DNA of 62,387 bases from an uncultured Saprospiraceae bacterium. Its GTDB lineage: Bacteria; Bacteroidota; Bacteroidia; Chitinophagales; Saprospiraceae. Location of the stretch: positions 1-62,387 of the forward strand of contig CALGLU010000092.1 in the NCBI GenBank assembly GCA_937959275.1, in the 5' to 3' direction. Under the pieces are notes generated by a model. It was not told the DNA's origin, searched no databases, and was given only the letters and a program-made list of their open reading frames with translations. Position numbers and translations under genes: made by a program. Positions 28,465-38,617 of this stretch are shown here, piece after piece (position 1 is the stretch's first letter; each line of letters starts with the position of its first letter).

Positions 28465-29107
28465 TTGCATTTCTTACCATACCCGCAGTATTTTTTGCAC
28501 CCAACTTGGCGCAGATATTCATTCGATGTGTTTCAACTGTGCTAAGCGAAATGTACAGCTTTGATGCTATCTGCTGATTTGTTAATTCGTCAATGATAAG
28601 ACTCAGTATTTCGCTTTCCCGACGTGTCAATTTTGGTATAAAGGATCTTCCCTTATTATTTTGTTCGAGACTATCTTTTATTAATCCTTCATTAACTTCC
28701 TTTCCAAGAAATCGTTCTCCAGCGTACACAGTCTCAATTGCGGTTATTAGTTCATCTGTGCTCACATTTTTAAATAGATAACCATCTGCACCATTTCTTA
28801 ACATTGCTTTTATAAAACTGACCTGCGTAAAAGAAGTTAGGCAGATCACTTTTAAATTTGAGTATGAATCTTTAAACTGCTTACAAAGCGTGACGCCATC
28901 TTCATCACGGAGGTTTATATCTAAAAGCAGGATATCTAAGTGTTCGAGCTCAGATAAAATGTCATCCTTAGATTCTGCTCTACAGACTATACTTATATTT
29001 TCAAAATTTTCTAATGCTGTTTGAATTCCCTGGAGGACGATATGATGGTCATCTAGAATACCAATATTAATTTTAGTGGACGTATCTCTTTTCATCTGCT
29101 GATACAA
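28445..29107 (-). CDS. NarL/LuxR-family response regulator
   Basis: The 220-residue two-domain regulator has an N-terminal receiver domain with acidic pair DD (19-20), phospho-acceptor Asp63 (LLLDINLRDEDG) and conserved Thr/Lys positions (CLTSF, YLFKNVS). The C-terminal LuxR-type helix-turn-helix reads LTRRESEILSLI and SLSTVETHRMNICAKL. This is the expected partner class for HisKA_3 kinases, and it is encoded convergently to two of them. An alternative start four codons in (MKRDTST) is possible. An inverted repeat (GTGGTTTACCAC) lies 30 bp upstream of its start and recurs upstream of the hydrolase, suggesting autoregulation of the whole cassette. Confidence 0.93.
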   Translation of the reverse strand: MYQQMKRDTSTKINIGILDDHHIVLQGIQTALENFENISIVCRAESKDDILSELEHLDILLLDINLRDEDGVTLCKQFKDSYSNLKVICLTSFTQVSFIKAMLRNGADGYLFKNVSTDELITAIETVYAGERFLGKEVNEGLIKDSLEQNNKGRSFIPKLTRRESEILSLIIDELTNQQIASKLYISLSTVETHRMNICAKLGAKNTAGMVRNAIKFGLA

Positions 29108-29136
29108 AAATATTCTTTTTAACTATTGCTGCATTA

Positions 29137-29168
29137 GTGGTTTACCACTGTTTTTAAATATCTGGGTA
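29137..29168 (+). promoter_or_regulatory. Operator-like 32-bp motif, right copy
   Basis: The palindrome GTGGTTTACCAC (perfect 6-bp arms if flanking A/T are included, 29136-29149) is followed by a T-rich spacer and ATCTGGGTA. It matches 23219-23250 at 27 of 32 positions. It lies in the leader/promoter region of the response regulator gene. Confidence 0.5.
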
Positions 29169-29309
29169 TCTATGGATGTCGTAGATATATACTCAGCATT
29201 TCTCATCAACTTTAGGTCTCTGCATATCCTTTATTGCACGAATTAACCGATATTGTGGATCCACTTAGGACTCGCAGACATATTCTGGTAATTCTGGTTA
29301 TTTTGGTTG

Positions 29310-29344
29310 AAGATACGTGAATTCCTTGGGAGTAAAAATTGTCT
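29310..29344 (+). repeat. Dispersed direct repeat, right copy
   Basis: This 35-bp sequence beginning AAGATACGTGAATTCC is a direct repeat of 23038-23071. Here the -7 box seen on the minus strand of the left copy is broken (TATCTTC), so the copy need not be a promoter. Confidence 0.7.
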
Positions 29345-29426
29345 GCAAACTAACTATTTCAGTTGTTTACATATTAGAATTGCATCTTTTAGCACGTAAT
29401 TGTGTTGAGTTTTAAAATTTAATCTT

Positions 29427-30179
29427 ATGCGAATCATTTCCAAAGCAGACCAAGGACAAGGTGCATTTAATGGAGGCGAGATCATTGAAAATAAGCCCAT
29501 TGGGTTCCCACAAGACGGAGGCGAAGTCAAGCCCTTTTCTAATCTTTTTTATTGGGCAAATGCAGTAGCATTAAAAGATAGCACAATTGGATTGCATCCG
29601 CATCAGGGTTTTGAAATCATGTCTGTTGTATTAGAAGGCACCATCAAGCACTATGATTCTCAGATGGATGATTGGGTTGATTTGGAGAAAGGAGATGTTC
29701 AGATTATCAGAGCGGGCAAAGGGATTAGCCATGCAGAGCATATGTCGGAAGGTTCTCGTATGTTTCAGATTTGGGTAGATCCTAATCTGAATAAGACAAT
29801 GCAACAGCCCGCTAGCTATAGTGATTATAGGGCTGCAGAGTTTAAAACGATCGTTAATGAAGGACACAGCGTTAAGCGCATCATAGGCGAGGGGAGTGAT
29901 TTTGCCTTGGATACAGAGGGTATGCAAATGCAGCACATTGAGGTGGATTCGGAATATAAGTTGGTGGTTCCAGAGGGGAAACAAGCTTCAGTGTATGTAT
30001 TGGAAGGTGAATTGGCGATGGAAGAAAATGCCTTAGCTGTGGATGATTTTATCATATTGGAGCCTGGTAGCTACCAGACCACCGGCACCGGAACTATTTT
30101 CGAATTGCTCACCGATCAACGTCCGTCCTATGAAACCTATGTAGAAATGATGGCGAGGCGGAGTGCGAGCTTGAGATAG
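29427..30179 (+). CDS. Pirin family protein
   Basis: The 250-residue bicupin has the pirin metal-binding signature: HPHQGFE (about 57-63), a later His in GKGISHAEH (about 99-107) and an EGxxxHYD segment between them. Pirins bind Fe(II); some are quercetin dioxygenases, others redox-sensing regulators, so the activity here is open. The N-terminal cupin is complete and the C-terminal cupin is more diverged. A monocistronic unit; no regulator motif is obvious apart from the upstream direct repeat. Confidence 0.9.
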   Translation: MRIISKADQGQGAFNGGEIIENKPIGFPQDGGEVKPFSNLFYWANAVALKDSTIGLHPHQGFEIMSVVLEGTIKHYDSQMDDWVDLEKGDVQIIRAGKGISHAEHMSEGSRMFQIWVDPNLNKTMQQPASYSDYRAAEFKTIVNEGHSVKRIIGEGSDFALDTEGMQMQHIEVDSEYKLVVPEGKQASVYVLEGELAMEENALAVDDFIILEPGSYQTTGTGTIFELLTDQRPSYETYVEMMARRSASLR

Positions 30180-30241
30180 CTAGTACCTCAAGAACTGGTG
30201 CTTTCAATTCGATATAAATAGGAAGGGCTTCCTGATCAATG

Positions 30242-30815
30242 CTAGAGACAAATCACTGAATAGGCGTGGAATACTGCACCTAGTTCTACTTCAAAATTGA
30301 CTAATAATTCAGCAAAGTCAGTCACCTTAAATCCAATATCAGATTGGTTTTGGATTAGGGCATTTGATGTGATGCCTGCTGCTTGATAGGTCTGGTTCTC
30401 GATTGGGATTTGATCGAGATTAATGTAATTGTTGGAGCTGCAAGGATCAGTTGGACAATGATCTAACAGTTCGTTTACTGAGCTGCACGGGAACGGATTG
30501 CCCCAAATACTCAAGGAGCCTGGTATCCCAAAATTTAATATTGAGCAAAGTGAGCTGCAGTCAGTTAAGAGACTATTATTTGAAATACCCAGATCACTAG
30601 TTATTGATGCAAGCTCATTAAAGGCCTTCAAGATTGTTTAGCTTAGGATTATTTAGAATGCCTAACGAACCATCAATATCGACTAAGCCATGGAAAGCAT
30701 CTAGGTGTAAGAGTGACATATTACTACGAATGATCAAGCCACCAAGATTTAAATTTGATCCACTAATGGGCGAAAAATTAATGGGGATCGATCATGAGCG
30801 AATGACCTTTAAGCA
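30242..30815 (-). pseudogene. Frameshifted 3' remnant of a leucine-rich/L-domain surface protein
   Basis: Read from 30815 down, one frame encodes L-domain-like repeats (NLNLGGLIIRSNMSLLHLDA, then DIDGSLGILNNPKLNNLEGL) and stops at 30620. The sequence continues at once in another frame from about 30631 (KAFNELASITSDLGISNNSL) to the stop at 30242. A single-base indel near 30632 explains this. The C-terminus (TDFAELLVNFEVELGAVFHA) resembles the terminal segment common in Bacteroidota surface proteins. The 5' part of the gene is missing: it is fused directly to the 3' end of the neighbouring DUF1553-type gene. The remnant is very unlikely to be functional. Confidence 0.75.
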
Positions 30816-33208
30816 AAAAACAGTTGCCAATACCGATTCACCATGACTCGTGCAGTTAACGGATTCGCATCATCAAAGAGCCACTGCGCCAAGCCTAATC
30901 GATTGCGCTCATAGCGCTCTGGGAAATCTAAAACGGCCTGTATGGTCGTGCGGTCAACAGGATCTGTTGGCGCATCATAAGCGCCTCGCTCCAAGACAAA
31001 AGTTGCCTTGCTGGTATCTGCTTCCTGCATAATCATAACCTCAGGAATCTCTGTATCGACTCTTCGTAATATCGACAGCTCTGCGTTTAGTCGTTTATAG
31101 TCTGTGTTGGCATTTGCAAGATAGTGGGCATATGTTTCGTCTCGTGTAGACGCCTCATTACTAGAGGCTAGTTGTTTGACTTCTAGTGGACTTAACTGCC
31201 TGTCATAAATAAATGGATCGTCGATCGTGCCTCCTTGAAATCCTAGAATATCTCCTGTTTCCCTAGCTCTATGATTCCAGTTACCGACTAAAAAATCATT
31301 GCCTGTGAGAATCGTTTTATTTCTTAGGCTATCCATTTTTATTTTTAGTGGTTGGGCCTCTCCATTGATGTAGATGTTGAGACCAGCTGCTTTGCCACTG
31401 CCATCATAAGTGACAGTAAGGTGTGTCCATTGATTAGCGGGGACTGTTGTCTTCGTTTCTACATCGATAGCCAGATTTATAGGTTTGTCCCAACTGGGCG
31501 TGTATTGGTGAATGAGCCGTGTAGCTAATCTCTTCTTTGGTGTCAAAACCAAATCATAACCTTGTCGTTTTTGTTCTCCAACTCTTCTGGCTAATATGCC
31601 AAGATTTTTTTCTTTGTGAGGGCTGCTGTATTTTATCCATGCACCATAGCTAAAGTCATCATACCATTCAAAATCACCAATATCTCCGAGTGATAAATGG
31701 TTTTTGCCATCGAATGCTAATGCTAAGCCTGTTTTGCCTTTGACTGGTTTAGGCAGGTCTATTGTGGGTGGCAAGTTAATATTCATTCTACTGTCTGGCT
31801 GCCCGTCTATGGTTGACCTATACTTGAAGTCTTCTTCATTCAAATTATACTGTGCAATTAAGCCGTGACTTAGATTTTCTGTAATGATGTCTTCAGAAAA
31901 TGTATTCTCTAGCCATGTTCGATATGCATCGACTTCATGATTCTTTAGGCTGTCTTGCAGGAGTTCTAATCGATTAACTTCTTTTTTGGTAGTTGCTATA
32001 TTGGCTTCTAGTTCTGGGCTAACCATTTTCATTTTAGGCTTTGGAGCTTCATCAAAATAGTTGATCTGTCCTTGCTCTGGAATATTGTTAAAAAAGCTCA
32101 TCAAAGAATAATATTCTTTCTGAGAGATCGGATCATACTTATGATTGTGGCATCGTGCACACTCTGCTGTCATGCCTAGAAAAGCTGTGGCGAAGGTGTG
32201 TGTTCGATCTGCTGCGTATTCCGTTAGGTATTCTTCTTTGACAACTCCGCCTTCTTGTGTGATGGGGTGGTTTCTATTAAAACCTGTTGCTAGTTTTTGT
32301 TCATAACTAGCATTAGGGAGTAAGTCTCCTGCGATTTGCCAGATAGCGAATGTGTCATAGGGCATGTTGTCGTTAAAGGCATTGATAACCCAATCCCTCC
32401 AGGGCCACGATGTCCGAGGTCTATCATCTTGATACCCATGGGAGTCTGCATACCTAGCCACATCTAGCCAATTGGAAGCCAAGCGTTCACCATAGGCCTC
32501 CGATGCCAACAGTCTATCGACGACATGTTCATAAGCCGTTTCGCTATCATCGTTTTTAAATGCTGTTATCTCCGCTATATTTGGTGGTAAACCTGTAATG
32601 TCAAAGGTCACTTTACGAAGCCATGATTCTTTATTTGCTTCTGGTGATGGTCTAAGGCCTTCAGCTTCGAGCTTGTCGAGAACAAAATAATCGATCTCAT
32701 TTTTACACCATTTTTCATTTTTCACTTTAGGGAGCATCACATCTTGTGGTGGAATGAACGACCAGTGATCTTTCCATTCCGCTCCTTGTTCTATCCATTT
32801 GACGAGTATCTCTTTCTCGACTTCAGTGAGGCTTAACTCAGAATCTGGAGGAGGCATCATGTATTCAGCATCGTGACTCTTGATTCGTTTGATCAATTCA
32901 CTCTGTTGTGGTTTTCCTTTGACAATGTTGGCTGAGCCATTTGATGCAATAGAGTTGAGTGCATTGTCTTTAAGGTCTAGTCTTAAGTCAGCTTCAAGGG
33001 TCTTATCATCGGGTCCATGGCAAGCATAGCATCTGTCGGAAAGGATTGGCTTGACATGAAAATTGAAATCTATTTGATCTGGAATTGCGTAAGAGCTGTT
33101 GGGATCGTGATCCTGGTTACAAGAGACGATTAAGACGCAAAAGTAAACGCCTATTGTATATCGCTTTACGCTATGAGAGAGTGCCTTGATGATCTGAGTT
33201 TTATGTTT
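30809..33208 (-). pseudogene. Truncated PSD1/DUF1549/LamG/DUF1553 lipoprotein
   Basis: This resembles planctomycete-type cytochrome-domain proteins of large surface enzyme clusters. The open frame runs from 33208, but no ATG, GTG or TTG precedes the signal region (VKRYTIGVYFCVLIVSCN, lipobox IVSC). The PSD1 heme-like motif CYACHG (near 33015-33035) lies upstream of the first usable TTG at 32896, so the real start seems lost or non-standard. Next come DUF1549 (TFDITGLPP, NWLDVARYADSHGYQDDRPR, ECARCHNHKYDPISQ), a LamG-like domain (about 31200-31800), and only the beginning of DUF1553 (NPLTARVMVNRYWQLFF), where the frame ends abruptly. The missing DUF1553 body and the abutting unrelated remnant indicate a deletion fusion. 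Confidence 0.8.
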
Positions 33209-33568
33209 TCAAATCATAAGTTACGACGATTTAGGAATTATACTGGTGCATTACTCATCTTTTGAAATAAGGTGTAGTTGGTCTAATCTTTTGTCGGCAA
33301 TGGTGAAATGGAGCATATTCTTTAAATTTTTGATTTTGTTCTAATAATTTATCTCTTTTACATATTAGTCATCCAAGTTCTTAAATGGCAAGTTTTACAC
33401 GTTGAACTAGACACTGCTCTCTAAATATATTCCTGAGATTGAATATTGCAGGCAACTTCAATAGTATCAATTATTCATTATCTAATTGTTCTCTTCATGA
33501 TTTATTGTGCTGTGGGCCTTCATGGCATAAAAAGTATGAGCAATATTTTTTTCATCATGTGTCCTTAC
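33209..33568. other. Intergenic region, no gene seen
   Basis: This is A/T-rich sequence between the DUF1553 remnant and the 3' end of hsdR. A 61-codon plus-strand frame reaching into hsdR has hydrophobic low-complexity sequence and no recognisable family, so it is treated as chance. Confidence 0.5.
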
Positions 33569-36388
33569 TTAATTAAGAAACGTATTCACAAAGTCAGTAA
33601 TCTTATTAATAATCCGATCCGCAATAGTTGAATATTTTAATATACTCGGTTGCTCTTCCATCACAGATACAACATCATGCTGTAGTGGTGCTTTATTCGT
33701 AAAGATATAGCGCTCCAATAGCTTATCAAACTTAGCTCTATTGAGACCTTCTTCTTTAATGATCTTATCAATGCTTTTGTGTTTCTCCTCTTCCATGAAG
33801 TTGTCATATTCTCCTGTGATGTGATCTACATCATTAATTGTTGGGAGGTTTTCCAGAATGAACTGTTCTATCAGCTCTTTTTTACTTCTAAGTTGAGGGC
33901 TATTTGATACTGTGGCAATGACTTTCTGAATGCCATCATTGTAGTCTTTGCCTTTTTTCATTTTGAGCTGCGTGAGCAGTTGTATGATGTAAGTGACGTT
34001 AATCTCATCTCTATGAATCAACTCCAACTCAAAGTCTATGTCGTCAAGGATGGAAACTTTCTCTTTCTCTCTGCGCCCATCGTGTATGTCGAGATATTTG
34101 CTCTTGTAATCTTCTATGGTCTGGAGAGGCAAGTCTAAATCTTCATAAGTGAAATCAGCGTAAGACTTGACCTTATTGATCAACCTGAGTATTGTTCTGA
34201 ATTGGGTGACGAATTCTGCCTTATCGTACTCAGATGCCAATTCATTGACACTGTCTACGGTCGGGACCATTTTAAGCAGGTCAGCGATAGCCTCATTCAC
34301 AGCATCTATATATTCTTCATAGGGAGGACGGAGGATGGTCGTTGCTGCATCTTTATTAGAAAATAATGTAATTGCCTTGTCTGTGGCTTCTTTTAGATTA
34401 CGAAAGGCAATCACATTTCCATGAGACTTTTCTTCTCCCTTTAGTCTATTGGTACGGCTGAAGGCTTGGATTAATCCATGATACCTGAGATTCTTGTCTA
34501 CGTATAAAGTATTAAGATTAGGTGCATCAAATCCCGTGAGGAACATATTCACAACCAGCAGTAGGTCTACCTCCCGTTGCCTGACTCTCTTAGAAACATT
34601 GCGGTAATACTCATAAAATTTTTTAGAATCCTTAGTCGTGTATGCTGTCTGGAACATCTTGTTGTAGTCCCCAATAAAGCGCTCTAAATAATCGCGCGTA
34701 TGTAAGTCTACTTTCGCTTCTTCATCTGGCAGTCCATCAGGACTGGGGTTATCATCTGTAGCACCTTTGTCTTCTTCATTCGCCACATAGCTGAATATGG
34801 TGGCTACCTTCAGGTCGTGTTTTCCTTCTTCTTTTTTCTGTTGTAATAATTGATAGTATTTGATCAGTACATCGACTCGACTCACGCAAAACATGGCATT
34901 GAACTTTTTGCTGTGTGTCTTGCGGTCGTAGTGATGTATGATATAATCTGTGATCTTGTCTAATCGATCATCTGATTCTAATAATTCTCTCGTCTCAATG
35001 CCTTCTACTTCTATATCTATTTCCGTAGCGCTATCTTTTTGCTGATACCGACCGACATACTCTATAGAGAAACCTAGTACATTATCATCTCTAATAGCGT
35101 CCTCTATGGTGTACTTGTGTAAGCATTTATCAAATAGGTCTTCGGTCGTCTTCTTACCAGTTGCAGTAGACATGGCAGTCTCTGCAAAGATCGGTGTACC
35201 AGTAAACCCGAATAGCTGTGCTGCTCTAAAGAATGCCGTAATCCGTCCATGAGTCTCACCAAATTGGCTCCTGTGGCATTCATCAAAGATGATCACCATA
35301 TTCGCTTGTTTTAGTTTATCTATACGTGCTTCGTACTTTGATTTTGTGATTGCATTATTCAGTTTCTGTATCGTAGTCACTATGAGTTTTACCTTGTCAT
35401 CTTCTAGCTGTTTGACAAGCATGTTTGTGTTGCTTGTACTATCGACACTGCCTTCACTAAAATGGTTAAACTCTTTAATCGTCTGATAGTCTAAATCATT
35501 GCGATCTACAACAAACAGAACCTTGCGTATATCAGGCTGCTCGATGAGTATTTGAGAAGCCTTGAATGAGGTTAAAGTCTTGCCTGATCCTGTGGTATGC
35601 CAGATATAACCATTGTCACTGCTCTCAGCCACTCGCTTGATGATGCGCTCTACAGCGTAGTATTGGTAAGGTCGCAGCACCATCAGTATTTTGAATGATT
35701 CGTTCAATACGATGTACTTAGTGATCATCTTGGATAAATGACACTTTTTTAAGAATGAATCTGCAAAAGGCTCTAGTTGTGTGATGAGTAGATTGTCTTC
35801 ATCAGTCCAGTAGAATGTCTGCTTGTAACTTTGGTGTCGGTTATTCGCGTAATACTTTGTATTGACACCATTACTGATAATGAACAACTGCACATATTGG
35901 AACAGACCATAGGATGCACTATAGGAATGCTTGTGATATCGTTGAACTTGATTGAATGCTTCCTTTAGCTCTAAGCCTCGTCGCTTGAGTTCGATCTGTA
36001 CTAATGGAAGCCCATTGATGAGTATGGTGACATCATATCTGTTTTTATATTTACCAGTCATGGTGATCTGGTGAGTCACCTGATATTGATTTTGACACCA
36101 ACTGTGCTGATTGATGAATTCTATATATACTGTAGTCTCATCATCACGAGTAATCGACATCCGATCTCTCAGAATCTTAGCGCGGTCAAATACATTTCCC
36201 CGATTGAGATGGTGAAGGACTTGCTCAAACTCTTTATCTGTGAGTGTGACATCGTTGTGCTTTTCTAACTGCTTTTTTAGGTTGAGTAATAAGTCAGTAC
36301 CGTTATTGATGGTCACCCGCTCATATCCTTGTCCAGATAGCTGATTAATTAATTGTTCTTCGAGTGCTGCTTCTGATTGATAAGTCAT
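33569..36388 (-). CDS. hsdR: Type I restriction enzyme, R (endonuclease/translocase) subunit
   Basis: The 939-residue protein (ATG at 36388) cuts and translocates unmodified DNA in complex with HsdM and HsdS. An N-terminal PD-(D/E)xK nuclease (QIELKRRG, about 130-137) is followed by two RecA-like SF2 helicase domains with Walker A TTGSGKT (about 262-270), Walker [10 protein letters not shown] (about 364-372), GFTGTP, and motif VI-like QAFSRTNR; the C-terminal part is helical. An upstream TTG at 36412 also keeps the frame open, but the ATG overlaps the stop of the abi gene by 4 bp (ATGA), the usual coupled arrangement. Catalytic motifs look intact. It lies downstream of hsdM-hsdS, separated from them by the abi gene and a likely terminator. 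Confidence 0.95.
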   Translation of the reverse strand: MTYQSEAALEEQLINQLSGQGYERVTINNGTDLLLNLKKQLEKHNDVTLTDKEFEQVLHHLNRGNVFDRAKILRDRMSITRDDETTVYIEFINQHSWCQNQYQVTHQITMTGKYKNRYDVTILINGLPLVQIELKRRGLELKEAFNQVQRYHKHSYSASYGLFQYVQLFIISNGVNTKYYANNRHQSYKQTFYWTDEDNLLITQLEPFADSFLKKCHLSKMITKYIVLNESFKILMVLRPYQYYAVERIIKRVAESSDNGYIWHTTGSGKTLTSFKASQILIEQPDIRKVLFVVDRNDLDYQTIKEFNHFSEGSVDSTSNTNMLVKQLEDDKVKLIVTTIQKLNNAITKSKYEARIDKLKQANMVIIFDECHRSQFGETHGRITAFFRAAQLFGFTGTPIFAETAMSTATGKKTTEDLFDKCLHKYTIEDAIRDDNVLGFSIEYVGRYQQKDSATEIDIEVEGIETRELLESDDRLDKITDYIIHHYDRKTHSKKFNAMFCVSRVDVLIKYYQLLQQKKEEGKHDLKVATIFSYVANEEDKGATDDNPSPDGLPDEEAKVDLHTRDYLERFIGDYNKMFQTAYTTKDSKKFYEYYRNVSKRVRQREVDLLLVVNMFLTGFDAPNLNTLYVDKNLRYHGLIQAFSRTNRLKGEEKSHGNVIAFRNLKEATDKAITLFSNKDAATTILRPPYEEYIDAVNEAIADLLKMVPTVDSVNELASEYDKAEFVTQFRTILRLINKVKSYADFTYEDLDLPLQTIEDYKSKYLDIHDGRREKEKVSILDDIDFELELIHRDEINVTYIIQLLTQLKMKKGKDYNDGIQKVIATVSNSPQLRSKKELIEQFILENLPTINDVDHITGEYDNFMEEEKHKSIDKIIKEEGLNRAKFDKLLERYIFTNKAPLQHDVVSVMEEQPSILKYSTIADRIINKITDFVNTFLN

Positions 36389-37290
36389 ATCCAAAGTTTT
36401 TCTGTCCGCCAATTGTGTTTCATGCCCAAAGCTGCTTCGTCAACATTGGGGTACTTGGCAAATAAGTCCTGGAGGTGTTTACTCATTTGATTGTGAGGAT
36501 GAATGGTGTTTAAGAGATATCTCATAACACACAGGTGTACATATAATTTTTGAAATTCATGTGGTTTTGGGACATCAGTTATCCAGTGATGAGGTGGCTT
36601 CTTTAATAGCTTGACCGTTCCCGTTAAATTTTTATTCCATAGTCTGCCGTGGTGAGCGCAGATATTTCTGATATGAGCAATGGATTGTAACCAGCTAGGT
36701 AGATACGTATGGTTTACGGCTCCAAAGCTTTGTGCTATGGTATCTTTCTCAGGGATTGTATTTTTAAGATTGCCGTAGATTTTGGAAAGACCGCCAAAAC
36801 TTGTTAGCTCCAGAGACTTCCAGGCAGGCGGGAAGCGTCCATCTTTTTTATAGCTCTTTTTGTGTTCTTTCATAAAGGCTTCCTTAGAGCGACTGACTTC
36901 TTCTCTGAGTTTGTCCAACGACTTGATATGCTCTGGCACATTCTGAAACAGTTCTGTTTGCTGAAACCACCATGCACCATATGCATGAGACAGTTCATAG
37001 ATGAGCTTTGTCCGCAGACTGATCTCAATTTTTTCAATGACTCCAAAAAGCAATAATCTCAGCTCAGCATCAAAGTTGTAGAGATGAATGACCATTTCAA
37101 ATGTGGCACCAGCCTTAAATGTATGCTTCACTTTATCTGATTGCAAGGGCCACCAATATCCCGCCAGTCGATAGTAGCTGATGTTATATAAATATTGACT
37201 AGCCTTTACTGGATTGCTGATGATTAATCCTCTGGATTGAAGGAGATCTAGCTGTTCTGCGATGTTAAGGGCCCGTTTATCGTAGATCAT
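36385..37290 (-). CDS. Abi_2 (AbiD/AbiF-like) HEPN protein inside the hsd locus
   Basis: The 301-residue protein matches the Abi_2 family of phage abortive-infection proteins: an N-terminal [12 protein letters not shown] segment, [20 protein letters not shown] in the helical core, and the HEPN-type ribonuclease motif [12 protein letters not shown] (Rx4-6H, about 207-218). Family members are thought to cleave RNA and halt growth on infection. Its stop codon overlaps the hsdR start (ATGA), so its translation is tied to HsdR. This placement suggests a backup defence linked to restriction failure; that is inference. No separate antitoxin gene is visible beside it. Confidence 0.88.
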   Translation of the reverse strand: MIYDKRALNIAEQLDLLQSRGLIISNPVKASQYLYNISYYRLAGYWWPLQSDKVKHTFKAGATFEMVIHLYNFDAELRLLLFGVIEKIEISLRTKLIYELSHAYGAWWFQQTELFQNVPEHIKSLDKLREEVSRSKEAFMKEHKKSYKKDGRFPPAWKSLELTSFGGLSKIYGNLKNTIPEKDTIAQSFGAVNHTYLPSWLQSIAHIRNICAHHGRLWNKNLTGTVKLLKKPPHHWITDVPKPHEFQKLYVHLCVMRYLLNTIHPHNQMSKHLQDLFAKYPNVDEAALGMKHNWRTEKLWI

Positions 37291-37307
37291 AGAGATAAAT
37301 GAGGCAT

Positions 37308-37358
37308 AAAAAAATAAGACCCGCCCTGGTACGCTGATCTTTGGGAAGCGTGGCGAGT
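37308..37358 (-). terminator. Probable terminator between hsdS and abi-hsdR
   Basis: On the minus strand a hairpin with core ACGCT/AGCGT and flanking CGCC/GGCG (with a small bulge) is followed by TCTTATTTTTTT. It lies after the hsdS stop and just before the abi ATG, so abi-hsdR may need its own promoter or read-through. Confidence 0.5.
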
Positions 37359-37426
37359 ACTATTAGGACAAAGATATAAGATATGTCTTATATAATCAAA
37401 TGTGCTTATCGTTCTGTCCATCCTCA

Positions 37427-38617
37427 TCATACAAACATCTTTTGTAGGAGTCCACGTTTCCAAGTTTTCATTTGTTCTATTTGGGAAGCTACTGAATCAA
37501 GTTTGTGATCTACTTGAGATAAGAAGTATGATATTTTTTTCTGTTCGCGTAGGGATGGAAAATTTATGGTTATTGAATTTATTGTTGATTTTGACAAACT
37601 AGGAACACCACCTGCTTCATTATATTTCTTCCAGTTAATATTTAGAAATAGATAATAAACGAATTTTGGAAGACAATCCTTAAATGAATGTGTATAAAAT
37701 AAAGTGTCTACTGTCCAGAATTTTCCTGAAAGAAATACTGGTTTATCTATTGTACCTTTTCTTCCAATACCAACACTTTCTCCTTCATACAAAAAGTCAT
37801 TTACATATAGCATTAAACCACCTGATCCATAAACTGGAATAGATCCATCTTGTAAGTGCTTATAATCTTTGCCACTTCCTATTGTTAAGCTTTCTCCAAG
37901 TTTCTTCTCCTCCCACTCAGGAAACTCCTCACCATCATCATCCTTAAATCGCAGCTCTGGCACCGTCTGCCCTTTGCGAGGAAAGAGCGTTTGGAGTAGA
38001 CCCTTTTTGTATTGCTGTAGCAAGTCATGTCGGCGCGTTATGGCATCTAGGCGCTGATCTACTGTCGATAGGAAGTCTGCTATCTTTTTTTGTTCGGGGA
38101 GGGAAGGGAGATTGATGAATAATTTTCTTAGATCAGAATTATAAACATTACTTATACTCGCTCCACGGGCTAATTTTGCAATCTCCTTTTTTAATACTTG
38201 GTTGATATAGTATGCCACGAAAATTTGCCAATAAACATTTTTCTGTTTTGGTCTTAAAATGTTTATTGTTCTTCCGATTGCAATATTTTCTAAAGTTAAG
38301 GCAGAAGCTGAACCAATATCTAAAGGGTCTTCTCCCGCTGATGGAAGTAAAATTTCATCTCCTTTACTGAATAAAAGTTCTGACTTATCTAAGTTTGTTT
38401 TATTGATGATTTTATAAATTACCTCAGAATACATATGGTATAATTCACCATAGCGAACGCATGGTATATTAAATTCTGGTGAAGCCTCTTTTTGCTTTAT
38501 GTTTTTTCCAGTTGTGAAATTGAAAACGTTATAAAATCTCTTTTCTTTCCATGCAGGAAACTCAGAGCCGTTATCTGATTTTAATCGCAATTCAGGAATT
38601 TTTACTTCTCCTTTCAT
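37427..38617 (-). CDS. hsdS: Type I restriction-modification specificity subunit
   Basis: The 396-residue HsdS has two target-recognition domains, each preceded by a duplicated entry motif (PELRLKSDNGSEFPAWKEKR and PELRFKDDDGEEFPEWEEKK). Each is followed by a helical spacer with the repeated PSLxEQKKIxxFLSxVDxxLD motif. The two-fold internal repeat is the hallmark of a full-length S subunit recognising a bipartite site. The start is the ATG at 38617, which shares one base with the hsdM stop (TGATG); the frame extends 11 codons further up without family sequence. The recognition domains look more A/T-rich than the spacers, as is common for domains exchanged between strains. Confidence 0.93.
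   Translation of the reverse strand: MKGEVKIPELRLKSDNGSEFPAWKEKRFYNVFNFTTGKNIKQKEASPEFNIPCVRYGELYHMYSEVIYKIINKTNLDKSELLFSKGDEILLPSAGEDPLDIGSASALTLENIAIGRTINILRPKQKNVYWQIFVAYYINQVLKKEIAKLARGASISNVYNSDLRKLFINLPSLPEQKKIADFLSTVDQRLDAITRRHDLLQQYKKGLLQTLFPRKGQTVPELRFKDDDGEEFPEWEEKKLGESLTIGSGKDYKHLQDGSIPVYGSGGLMLYVNDFLYEGESVGIGRKGTIDKPVFLSGKFWTVDTLFYTHSFKDCLPKFVYYLFLNINWKKYNEAGGVPSLSKSTINSITINFPSLREQKKISYFLSQVDHKLDSVASQIEQMKTWKRGLLQKMFV

Noticed and set aside
30634-30846. Plus-strand 70-codon frame over the pseudogene junction
   Set aside because: The minus strand carries clear L-domain coding sequence here; the plus frame is its shadow.
33446-33631. 61-codon plus-strand frame at the 3' end of hsdR
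   Set aside because: Overlaps hsdR antisense, hydrophobic low-complexity residues, no promoter.
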